A program made the position numbers and the translations under genes. This document shows, in pieces, positions 35,294 through 43,149 of a stretch of DNA of 64,000 nt. This stretch comes from CAYYKD01 sp964471825 (lineage in GTDB: Bacteria > Spirochaetota > GWE2-31-10 > CAYYKD01): positions 59,928 to 123,927 of the forward strand of contig CAYYKD010000007.1 in assembly GCA_964471825.1 (NCBI GenBank), given 5' to 3'. Below the pieces are notes generated by a model. The model saw only the letters and a list, made by a program, of their open reading frames with translations, made no database searches and was not told the DNA's origin. Numbering within the stretch: position 1 is the stretch's first letter; every line of letters starts with the position of its first letter.

Positions 35294-37990
35294 TTATATT
35301 TTAGAAATCAGTCGAATAATCCCTTCAAAATTGTATACGGATGCCATTTCCAGGATTATATCAGCGACAATTTTATCAATATCTGTATTCTCAGTTAAAT
35401 ACCTTTTAATTTCATCTGAAAGACCGTTATTTGCATACATCAATATTTCCGGTAATTTTTCCCTGTCGATTTTGCTTAATATACTTTTAATATCCGATTC
35501 ATTATGAACTGTTTTATCTATTAAATTTGGTGATTCTGTTTCATTAAGTGAGTTAATTGGCCTTAATGTAACAAATTGTCCGAGCGAATTAAAAATATCT
35601 TCTATTTTAAATGGTTTTCTGATAAAATCATTTGCACCTGCCATTATCATTTCTTCTCTGTATTCACTAAAGGCATGTGCGGTAAGTGCAATTATTTTAA
35701 TATTGTCATAATCCGGGTTTTTGCGGATTAGTTTTGTAGTAGTCAGTCCATCCATGACCGGCATCCTCCAGTCCATTAAGATCACATCAGGTGTCCAGAT
35801 ATCAATTAGATTCATAACCTCTTGTCCATTACATACAGATCTGACCTTAAAACCGGTTTTCTTTAGAATTTCCTCTATCAACTTTCTGTTAATATCCTGA
35901 TCCTCAGCAATCAGGATCCTCTTATCATGTTCTACTGTTTGATAACCTGATATGTTGACCTTTGTATTTTTAGTGTGGTTGTACTTGTTGTCACACATTG
36001 AGAGCGGGATCTCAAATGAAAATGTTGAGCCGTTTCCTTCTATGCTCTGCACAGATATTGTACCATTCATCAGTTCAATATATTGCTTGGTTATAGCCAG
36101 TCCCAAACCTGCACCAGGAATATTTGCTGTATTATCAATTCTTTCAAATGGGTTAAATATTTTTTCGGTTAAATCATCCGGAATCCCGATGCCTGTATCT
36201 TTGACCTCGCATATTAGTTTAAAATCATTTTTTCTAATCATATCATATCTGATTGATAGGGTTACTGATCCTGATTCTGTATATTTAATTGCGTTTGACA
36301 GAAGGTTTATCATTATCTGTCTAAGTTTTAAAGGATCTGTTAACACAAATCTTACTCTATCCAGTTCAGGAATATCAATAAAAAAATCCAGGTTGCTTTT
36401 AGATGATTTAAGTTTCATCATATCAATAATATCGTTTAATAATGTTTGAAGATCGGTCTCCCTTAACTCTAATTTTACCCGTCCTGACTCAATTTTTGAC
36501 ATCTCAAGAATATCATCAATAAGACTGAGAAGGTGTTCAGCACTTTTTATTATTATCTCTATCTTTTCGATGTGGTTGTCTGATAGGGTGTTGTCACTTC
36601 TAAGGAGGTTTGAAAATCCAAGGATGGCATTAAACGGGGTACGCATTTCATGACTCATATTTGCAAGGAATCTGCTCTTCGAAAGGTTAGCCGACACAGC
36701 CTTCTCTTTTTCGGCAATCAAGAGTTGGTTTGAGTATTCTAGTTCTTTTGTGCGTTCTTCTACAAGTTTTTCAAGATCATTTCGGTATGCAAGAAGTTCT
36801 TTTTCTTTAACAATATAATCTGTAATGTCATCAGATATGCCTAGGAGATATAGAGGTTTACCGTTGTTATCAAATATTGGTATTTTTCTGGTATGCAGAG
36901 TCTTAGTTCCTGTCTTTACTGTTTGTATTGTCTCCTCAGGGATATCCAGCATCTGTTTAGATTTTATTACCTCACGATCCATCGTTGTAAAAAAGGTGGC
37001 CTGTTCATGCGGGAAGAAGTCAAAATCTGTTTTACCCGTAAGTTGCTCATTTGTTAAGCCGATCATTTTCTCACCTGATCTGTTCAAGTGAATAAATTTT
37101 AGATCACTGGCGTTTTTTACAAAAATTATACTTGGTATATTATCAATGACATTCTGCAGAAATATTTTGTTCTCTATTAGAAGTTCCTCTGCTTCCAGTC
37201 TGTTTTCGCTATTGTTGCAGATTATATTTGAAACTAAAAAACTTCCGAAAACTAGAACAACCAAGGATATTATTTCATGCGGTGAAGTTATTGTAATAAT
37301 GCTATTTTCTGAAAACCCTTTAATAAATATACCATAAAATAGTTGATCTGTAATCCATAAACAAATTGAAGCGGTCAAAGATAGAAAAAAAATCGAACTG
37401 TTATGCTTTGAACACTCTAAAACCTTTAAGCCTAGTGGTTTTCGGATAAATGGTTGCTTTAGAAGTGAGTAAGCTAGAATAGTTATCAACAGATTTCCTG
37501 CAAAATTTTTCAAAGTAATCGCGGTTATGATTGAATGCGGCATAGACTCATAATATTTATTTAAGTTAAAATACTGATTTAATTTTAAAAAAATCGGAAA
37601 TAACCAATAGTTAAAAATAAAAAAGATAAAAGAGGCTATAAGAAATATAATAATCGGATGGTTTATCAATTGTTTTGCCTTTTCACGATTTTGAAATGCC
37701 CACCCAAATAATACAAAGTAAAGGGTTCGTGCAACAAATGTTAAGAGATTGGCCAGGCCGTTATCTTTCCAAATATAAAAAGGGTATAAAGCACCGAGAC
37801 CTATAACTCCGGCAATTAATCCGTACCTTCCGCCATATGCCATTGATATCAGCAATGGAAATATAAAACTCCAATGAAGATTGATTACAAAACCGTCAGT
37901 GCTGTATTCGAGGTTATATGGAGACAAGGCGATACATATGAAGCCTGATAAGATGGCGATGATTACCTTAGATAGTTCTAATTGTTTCAT
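35294..37990 (-). CDS. membrane-bound hybrid histidine kinase (multi-TM sensor-PAS-HisKA-HATPase-REC)
   Basis: An 898-residue sensor kinase. Residues about 1-265 contain roughly eight hydrophobic helices forming an integral-membrane sensor of a type I cannot name (MASE-like by layout). A PAS domain follows at about 285-400 (VIDNIPSIIFVKNASDLKFIHLN, ending in LLGISDDITDY), then a coiled coil, HisKA (NMSHEMRTPFNAILG), an ATPase domain (INLLSNAIKYTE, VKDTGIGIP, GAGLGLAITKQY) and a receiver (LIAEDQDINR, VILMDWRMPVMDG, FIRKPFK). The 3' tail of about 90 residues is helical. The ATG overlaps the stop of the HD-GYP gene by 1 nt, so the two are coupled. Confidence 0.9.
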   Translation of the reverse strand: MKQLELSKVIIAILSGFICIALSPYNLEYSTDGFVINLHWSFIFPLLISMAYGGRYGLIAGVIGLGALYPFYIWKDNGLANLLTFVARTLYFVLFGWAFQNREKAKQLINHPIIIFLIASFIFFIFNYWLFPIFLKLNQYFNLNKYYESMPHSIITAITLKNFAGNLLITILAYSLLKQPFIRKPLGLKVLECSKHNSSIFFLSLTASICLWITDQLFYGIFIKGFSENSIITITSPHEIISLVVLVFGSFLVSNIICNNSENRLEAEELLIENKIFLQNVIDNIPSIIFVKNASDLKFIHLNRSGEKMIGLTNEQLTGKTDFDFFPHEQATFFTTMDREVIKSKQMLDIPEETIQTVKTGTKTLHTRKIPIFDNNGKPLYLLGISDDITDYIVKEKELLAYRNDLEKLVEERTKELEYSNQLLIAEKEKAVSANLSKSRFLANMSHEMRTPFNAILGFSNLLRSDNTLSDNHIEKIEIIIKSAEHLLSLIDDILEMSKIESGRVKLELRETDLQTLLNDIIDMMKLKSSKSNLDFFIDIPELDRVRFVLTDPLKLRQIMINLLSNAIKYTESGSVTLSIRYDMIRKNDFKLICEVKDTGIGIPDDLTEKIFNPFERIDNTANIPGAGLGLAITKQYIELMNGTISVQSIEGNGSTFSFEIPLSMCDNKYNHTKNTKVNISGYQTVEHDKRILIAEDQDINRKLIEEILKKTGFKVRSVCNGQEVMNLIDIWTPDVILMDWRMPVMDGLTTTKLIRKNPDYDNIKIIALTAHAFSEYREEMIMAGANDFIRKPFKIEDIFNSLGQFVTLRPINSLNETESPNLIDKTVHNESDIKSILSKIDREKLPEILMYANNGLSDEIKRYLTENTDIDKIVADIILEMASVYNFEGIIRLISKI

Positions 37991-38985
37991 TACAAATCCT
38001 CATTAATCTCTCTCAAGGCTGTTAAAAGTTCTATATCCCAAAACCCTTTTTTATACTCTTCATACATTATCTGATATGCTTTTTCAAAAGGTAAAGCATC
38101 TCTATATATTCGTATTGAAGTTAATGCATCATAAACATCAGCTATAGATACTATCTGAACATCAATAGGGATCTGCCCACCTTTTAGTCCGTCAGGATAG
38201 CCGGTTCCATCCAGCTTTTCGTGATGATTTCTAATAATATTTAAAAATGGTTGAAATGTCATCATATCTTTGCATATGTTAAATCCGCTGGTTGTATGGC
38301 TTTTTATCTCTTCAAACTCTTCATCGGTGAGTTTTCCTTTTTTTAAAAGTGCACTATCTCTCACGCCAATCTTCCCTATATCGTGAAGCAGTGCACCTTT
38401 TTTTATGGTTTGAGAGGTCTCTTGATCGAGTTTGAGGTGACGAGCCATTTTATAGGACAGCTCTGACACCCTCTCAGAATGTCCGCGCGTATATAGATCC
38501 CTTATCTCCACAGTATATAATAATGAATTTAAAAAAAATTCCATGTTATCATAGTCACGCATATATGCTATTCGAGCGACAAAATTGTTTATCTTAAGAA
38601 TCAAAATATCAGGGCTGATCGGTTTCGGCACAAAATCAATTATACCAAAACCAAAAACTCCGTTAATATCGTCTGAGTTTTCTGTAGATGACATTACAAT
38701 AATTGGTATAATTTTTGAATACTTTTTTATAAACTCAAAACTGGTTGTGTCCGCAAAATAGTAATCAAGTATCAGAATATCCGGTTTTTTTAATCTGAGT
38801 CTTGATTCTAGAGCTTCAAGTGTATTAAATACCTCTGTATCAATACCTTTAGAGGATAGGCTGTTATTGATAACTGAAGTGATCGTAGTTGAATCATCAG
38901 CAATAAAGACGGTAAGATCATCGATGATAGAAAAAACTGACCTGCTAAACCTCTTTTCCCAGAGTTCTGCAATAGTTGTATTCAT
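37990..38985 (-). CDS. HD-GYP domain response regulator (predicted c-di-GMP phosphodiesterase)
   Basis: A 331-residue protein. The receiver at about 25-140 has FIADDST, ILILDYYFAD and FVPKPIS. The HD-GYP domain follows: GHSERVSELSYKMA, HDIGKIG (metal-binding HD), NHHEKLDGTGYPDGLKG and SIADVYDALTSIR. All residues needed for metal binding and c-di-GMP hydrolysis are visible. It heads a leftward transcription unit with the membrane hybrid kinase (1-nt overlap), a likely phosphodonor. Together with the c-di-GMP-binding-like module found in the neighbouring CheA it suggests c-di-GMP control of taxis. CAAGGAA precedes the ATG. Confidence 0.92.
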   Translation of the reverse strand: MNTTIAELWEKRFSRSVFSIIDDLTVFIADDSTTITSVINNSLSSKGIDTEVFNTLEALESRLRLKKPDILILDYYFADTTSFEFIKKYSKIIPIIVMSSTENSDDINGVFGFGIIDFVPKPISPDILILKINNFVARIAYMRDYDNMEFFLNSLLYTVEIRDLYTRGHSERVSELSYKMARHLKLDQETSQTIKKGALLHDIGKIGVRDSALLKKGKLTDEEFEEIKSHTTSGFNICKDMMTFQPFLNIIRNHHEKLDGTGYPDGLKGGQIPIDVQIVSIADVYDALTSIRIYRDALPFEKAYQIMYEEYKKGFWDIELLTALREINEDL

Positions 38986-39046
38986 AGCTATTTCCTTGAT
39001 TAGATTGCCTTAGCAAAAATTGTACCATTTTTTATCAATGTATTAT

Positions 39047-39066
39047 TAGTTCAAAAATAGTTCAAA
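39047..39066. repeat. two 9-bp direct repeats with 11-bp period (possible response-regulator box)
   Basis: TAGTTCAAA occurs at 39047-39055 and 39058-39066. Direct repeats spaced 11 bp are typical of binding sites for OmpR/PhoB-type dimers. They lie 62-80 bp upstream of the leftward HD-GYP gene. Confidence 0.45.
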
Positions 39067-39071
39067 TCAAC

Positions 39072-39090
39072 ATCACCTGACCAAGGTGAT
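39072..39090. repeat. perfect 7-bp inverted repeat
   Basis: ATCACCT, GACCA, AGGTGAT, followed by four T on the plus strand. It could be an operator or a small hairpin; there is no rightward gene before it for a terminator to serve. Confidence 0.4.
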
Positions 39091-39115
39091 TTTTCACAAT
39101 AAAAAAAATGAATGT

Positions 39116-39154
39116 CTGTGTGAAATCACACAGTTGAAGTGTGTGATTTCACAC
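39116..39154. promoter_or_regulatory. tandem dyads upstream of cheA (possible enhancer/operator sites)
   Basis: CTGTGTGA-AA-TCACACAG (39116-39133, 8-bp arms) and GTGTGA-TT-TCACAC (39141-39154, 6-bp arms) are two dyads whose centres are 23 bp apart, about two helical turns. They are also complementary to each other over 14 bases, so they could form a long hairpin. They lie about 85-120 bp upstream of a sigma-54-like promoter, where activators of the NtrC family usually bind. The half-sites TGTGA/TCACA resemble CRP sites, but the 2-bp spacing does not fit CRP. Confidence 0.6.
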
Positions 39155-39213
39155 GCCTGTATATTGTTTAGTGTTGAAAAACCTGACAGCTTTAGCATTA
39201 TGAGGGTGGTAAA

Positions 39214-39285
39214 ATGAACTTAATGATTATTACCGATGGCATAAATAATGCTTATGTATCGTGGCTCTATGGTATTTTTTTGTAA
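39214..39285 (+). CDS. possible 23-residue leader peptide ORF
   Basis: ATG at 39214 with a good ribosome binding site (GAGGGTGG, 5 bases away) opens 23 codons (MNLMIITDGI to LYGIFL) ending in TAA, 14 bases before cheA. It is hydrophobic. If translated it could couple to cheA; if transcription starts at the sigma-54 element inside it, it is not translated from that transcript. No homologue is known to me. Confidence 0.35.
   Translation: MNLMIITDGINNAYVSWLYGIFL
39237..39252 (+). promoter_or_regulatory. sigma-54-type (-24/-12) promoter candidate of the chemotaxis operon
   Basis: TGGCATAAATAATGCT keeps the invariant GG (39238-39239) and GC (39250-39251) with exactly 10 bp between, and TGGCA matches the -24 consensus. 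ATGCT differs by one base from TTGCT in the -12 element. Transcription would start near 39263, leaving a leader of about 37 nt before cheA. A weaker sigma-70-like alternative is TTGAAA (39174), 16 bp, CATTAT. Confidence 0.5.
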
Positions 39286-39299
39286 CAAGTGAGGTTAGC

Positions 39300-41390
39300 A
39301 TGGATAAAGTTATTGTTTTATTTGATCAGATAACCGATTTGATAATTAATTATGAGGATGGGGATGTATTAACACTGTCAACTATTTCTGATATTTGTTC
39401 AGAGCTTAAGTCGATGACAGGCGATGAAGAGATAATAAAGATACTTGAACAGGCTATAATTCTTGTTAATAACGCACTAAAGAATAGTGGACCTGATAAT
39501 TTCCAAGACTTAATAACAAAAGATATTGATAAAATACAGAGGTTGTTGCAGAAGAAGTCAGCGGTTGTTGAGTTGAAAACAATGGCAGATGATCGAAATA
39601 ATGATAAAGAGGTGATTAAAAGTGGTCTTTCTTTAGTTTCTGATGAGCTTGTCAAGAATTTTATTGTTGAAGCAGAAGATCGAATAGTAAAGGCTCAGGA
39701 GCTTATCCTGGAGCTTGAAAAAGATACGGGTAATAAAGAGCTTATCAATGGTCTATTTAGGATATTTCACACGATAAAAGGTGAGTGTGGTTTTTTAAAG
39801 ATTGCAACTCTTGGAGAGTTGACGCATAACATTGAAAATATTTTAGATATGGTGCGGTCTGATAAGTTACAGCTCAATCCTGAGTTAATTGATATATTAC
39901 TTGAGGGTGTTGATCTTTCAAAGGACATAGTGAGAGAGTTAAAAAACGGAGAGGTGGCAATATTCAACAAGACCTCATTAAGCGGATACATAAGTACTCT
40001 AAATGAGATTAAGAGTGATACAAAGCCAAATTTGGGAACTGTTCTTATAAATAAGGGTAAGGTCTCAGAGGAGGATGTTGAAAAAATATTGGAGCAGCAA
40101 AAGGTTAGTGCATTCTCAAAGAAATTTGGTGAGGTCGCAGTAGAGAATCACTATATCACAGAGAGAGAGTTGCAGGATAGCCTAAAAAATCAAAGAGACT
40201 TAACAGGAAAAGACTTAACTGTTAAAGACGAGCCGCAAAAAAAGTCAGAAAAAAATGATCAGATAATAAAAGTTAAGGCCTCTAAGGTAAACTATCTGGT
40301 TGACATGATAGGTGAGTTATTGATAGCTGTTGGTCAGATTAGTGATAGTAGTCCGGGGATGCTTCAGGCTAGAAAGATAATTAAAATTCTACAATATGCC
40401 GGAATGCAACTTAGAACTGAATCTGTCAAGAATCTCTTCGGCAATGTAAAACGGGTAATAAGAGATGTATCAAAGAAACTAAACAAGGTTGTAAATATTG
40501 AAACTATTGGAGATGATCTTGAGGTGGATAGAAATTTGATAGAGAAGCTCGAGGAGCCTCTGATCCATCTTGTCAGGAACTCTGTTCATCATGGGATAGA
40601 AACAGCAGAACATAGAAATGCTAAGGGAAAACCATCTGAGGGTAGGATAATAATTGGGGCAGAGAGGCGTGGAAATAATATCATTATTTCTATAGAGGAT
40701 GACGGTCAGGGGTTAAATAGAGATAAAATTATAGCTAAGGCCCTTGAAAGAAATTTGATAAAAGCAGATGAGATAAATTCTTTGAACGATTCGCAGATAT
40801 ATAATCTGATATTCTATAGCGGGTTCTCAACAGCTGAACAGGTTGATCTTGTTTCGGGGCGAGGTGTTGGGATGGATATAGTAAAATCCGTTGTTACGGC
40901 AAACAAGGGTAAGATTGAGATACAGACCGAGAAGGATAAGTTTTCAAAGTTTATACTGATTTTTCCTTTAAGTACGGCAATAATTGATGGGATGGTGATA
41001 AGACTTGAGGATTCAACATTTATAGTACCTATAGCCTCAATTATTGAGTCGATTAAGATAAAAAATGAGTCTGTGCATAATGTAAATGGTGTATTTGTCT
41101 ACAAGTTAAGAGATGAGATTCTACCTGTTATTGACTTGAAGGCTGTTTTTAAGGTTAAGGCAAACTCAGGCTTCAATAACATCGGTATAGTAGTAGAATC
41201 TTCACTTGGAAAGAAATTTGTTGTTCTGGTCGATGAGATCATCTGTAAAAAAGAGGTCGTTATCAAGTCGCTCGGCAGGAAATTTAAGGATCTGAAAGGT
41301 GTCTCATCCGGTACTGTTTTAGCAGGCGGGAAAGTAGGATTGGTACTCGATGTAGATCAGATAATTGAGATTAGTGAGAAGTCTTGTTGA
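39300..41390 (+). CDS. cheA: chemotaxis histidine kinase CheA with MshEN-like insert
   Basis: A 696-residue CheA. The Hpt domain lies at about 110-225 with phospho-His H157 in FHTIKGECGF. At 244-298 is an unusual insert with two tandem motifs, LGTVLINKGKVSEEDVEKIL-EQQ and FGEVAVENHYITERELQDSL-KNQ, that match the MshEN (T2SSE_N) pattern known to bind c-di-GMP. The dimerisation domain (VDMIGELLIAVGQ) comes next, then the ATPase: LVRNSVHHGIE, IEDDGQGL and GRGVGMDIV. A C-terminal CheW-like domain ends the protein. No separate P2 (CheY-binding) domain is seen. ATG 39300 follows GAGG by 5 bases; the upstream in-frame extension is not supported. It is the first gene of the chemotaxis operon. Confidence 0.94.
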   Translation: MDKVIVLFDQITDLIINYEDGDVLTLSTISDICSELKSMTGDEEIIKILEQAIILVNNALKNSGPDNFQDLITKDIDKIQRLLQKKSAVVELKTMADDRNNDKEVIKSGLSLVSDELVKNFIVEAEDRIVKAQELILELEKDTGNKELINGLFRIFHTIKGECGFLKIATLGELTHNIENILDMVRSDKLQLNPELIDILLEGVDLSKDIVRELKNGEVAIFNKTSLSGYISTLNEIKSDTKPNLGTVLINKGKVSEEDVEKILEQQKVSAFSKKFGEVAVENHYITERELQDSLKNQRDLTGKDLTVKDEPQKKSEKNDQIIKVKASKVNYLVDMIGELLIAVGQISDSSPGMLQARKIIKILQYAGMQLRTESVKNLFGNVKRVIRDVSKKLNKVVNIETIGDDLEVDRNLIEKLEEPLIHLVRNSVHHGIETAEHRNAKGKPSEGRIIIGAERRGNNIIISIEDDGQGLNRDKIIAKALERNLIKADEINSLNDSQIYNLIFYSGFSTAEQVDLVSGRGVGMDIVKSVVTANKGKIEIQTEKDKFSKFILIFPLSTAIIDGMVIRLEDSTFIVPIASIIESIKIKNESVHNVNGVFVYKLRDEILPVIDLKAVFKVKANSGFNNIGIVVESSLGKKFVVLVDEIICKKEVVIKSLGRKFKDLKGVSSGTVLAGGKVGLVLDVDQIIEISEKSC

Positions 41391-41464
41391 AAAATATAAA
41401 GTTTCTGCAAAAGTTATGACTTATAACTTATAACTAAACTTGAAGAACTTAAGAGGGGAAGCAG

Positions 41465-42757
41465 ATGAGACTTAATAAAATGAGTTTAAGTGTAGTTTTT
41501 TTTGGAGTATTACTGGTTGTTCAGTCAATCTATATATTATTTTTTAAGGAAAATTTTATACCCTTACTTGTCAGTGATGTTTGTTTTATCTCATTTTTTG
41601 TTGTGAGCTATAGATATCAAGCGAAGATTTCAGCAATTCAAAAGATGACACTTAATGATAAAATAAAAGAATTTGAACAACTAAATCGCGACTTTGAGAT
41701 GTACAGAGATGAACGGAAAATAGTAGAGAATGAGAGTAAAGAATTAATTGCCGGAATGGAATCAAAATCAGGTGATCTGGCAGGACAATTAAATTTTGAA
41801 CTCGTATTTTACAAAGAAGCGATTAGGAATCTTATTGAATCAATATCTGTTAACCTTAGTGTTACTACAACACCAATCTCTACTGATCTTTTGAACATTC
41901 AAGAGCATATCGTTAATTTTTTAAAAAATATAGCACAATATGAAGATGAAATCGTAAATCAAACAAGTTTTAAACAGATATCAAAGAAGGCTGATGATAT
42001 TCGTCTAAGCACTGAGCTGGTTTTAAAGACTGTTAATAACACATTCAAGTCATTTAATGATAATATCAAGCTCTTTGAAAGTATAACAAATAAAATATTT
42101 GAGAGTGCGAAGGAGATTGATAATATTGCAAGTCAGATCAATGTGCTTTCTATAAATGCAGCAATAGAATCAGCAAGAGCAGGCAATGATGGGAAAGGGT
42201 TTAGAGTAATCTCTGAGGAGATAAAGAAACTTTCAGGCCATACTGTTAGTTTTTTAAAAGATATTAACCTTACAATAGCTGAGTCAAAGAGAGTTCTAAG
42301 TTCAATAAATATCGACTTTCAAACAAGGGAGGATAATATTGTCAATAGCGTTACAGATCAATTGAGATCTAGTAATGAAGCCGGTGATATTTTTTCAAGG
42401 TATTCTAAAAATTTTGAAACTATATATGAACAGATACAGGCTTTTATTCAGACTGTTAGAGTAAAAGTTGGCAATATTTCACCTGTAGTTCAGCTTCATG
42501 AGATAACGATACAGGAGGCCGGTAATCTTGAGCTTGTAATTGACGATTTTATAACAGACTCGCTTGATAAATTGAAATATATACAACCAAATCAAGCAAG
42601 CGGATCAAATAGTCGTGTGTCAGAGACAAGCGGAAGGATTAGAAGTCGACTTACAACTTCACGGGAGCTTGATGCACTGGAGAAAACACTTAGCAAGCTT
42701 AATTATGAGGGGCATGTGGACCTGAAAAGAGAAAATACAAAGATAGAGTTATTCTGA
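41465..42757 (+). CDS. methyl-accepting chemotaxis protein-like receptor, short membrane anchor
   Basis: A 430-residue protein with two adjacent hydrophobic segments at the N-terminus (about 7-25 and 32-48) and no periplasmic domain worth the name, then a long coiled coil. The tip of the signalling hairpin is IASQINVLSINAAIESARAG, followed by GFRVISEEIKKLS, so it contacts CheA/CheW. It differs from the other three MCPs of the operon: the tip is divergent and there are fewer helical repeats. It may sense a cytoplasmic or membrane signal. The ribosome binding site GAGGGGAA (41453-41460) is perfectly complementary to the loop of the candidate sRNA at 27.1 kb. Confidence 0.85.
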   Translation: MRLNKMSLSVVFFGVLLVVQSIYILFFKENFIPLLVSDVCFISFFVVSYRYQAKISAIQKMTLNDKIKEFEQLNRDFEMYRDERKIVENESKELIAGMESKSGDLAGQLNFELVFYKEAIRNLIESISVNLSVTTTPISTDLLNIQEHIVNFLKNIAQYEDEIVNQTSFKQISKKADDIRLSTELVLKTVNNTFKSFNDNIKLFESITNKIFESAKEIDNIASQINVLSINAAIESARAGNDGKGFRVISEEIKKLSGHTVSFLKDINLTIAESKRVLSSINIDFQTREDNIVNSVTDQLRSSNEAGDIFSRYSKNFETIYEQIQAFIQTVRVKVGNISPVVQLHEITIQEAGNLELVIDDFITDSLDKLKYIQPNQASGSNSRVSETSGRIRSRLTTSRELDALEKTLSKLNYEGHVDLKRENTKIELF

Positions 42758-42772
42758 AGGAGGAATATTTTT

Positions 42773-43129
42773 ATGAAAAAAATATTGTTAGTTGACGACT
42801 CAAGCACAATAAGGACTATGTTAAAATCGAGTCTGATTGGTGAGTATGAAGTATTGGAAGCAGAGCATGGTGAGGACGCTCTTAAGAAGATGGCAGGACA
42901 GATGATTGATCTGTTTCTATTGGATGTAAATATGCCTGTTATGGATGGCCTGACTTTGGTTAAAGAGATAAGGAAGCAGGCACAGTTTGCGAAAACTCCA
43001 ATATTGATGCTTACAACAGAAACCAAAGAGGAACGGAAAAGCGAAGGCAAAGCAGCCGGGGCTAACGGGTGGATTATAAAACCCTGTGAGCCGGATCAGT
43101 TATTGGGTGTAATAAAGAAATTGGTATAG
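42773..43129 (+). CDS. cheY: chemotaxis response regulator CheY
   Basis: A 118-residue single receiver domain: VDDSS acidic pair, phospho-acceptor Asp in FLLDVNMPVMDG, Thr in LMLTTE and Lys in WIIKPC. GGAGGA precedes the ATG, 16 bp after the preceding MCP gene. In CheA systems it carries the phosphoryl group to the motor or other output. No motor genes are in this window, so the output organ is unknown. Confidence 0.92.
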   Translation: MKKILLVDDSSTIRTMLKSSLIGEYEVLEAEHGEDALKKMAGQMIDLFLLDVNMPVMDGLTLVKEIRKQAQFAKTPILMLTTETKEERKSEGKAAGANGWIIKPCEPDQLLGVIKKLV

Positions 43130-43149
43130 TAGAAAAAAAAGGGAAGTTT

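Noticed and set aside
39116..39133. CRP/cAMP receptor protein site upstream of cheA, tempting because two adenylate cyclases are in the window
   Set aside because: The half-sites TGTGA and TCACA match CRP, but they are separated by 2 bp instead of 6, so the geometry of a CRP dimer does not fit.
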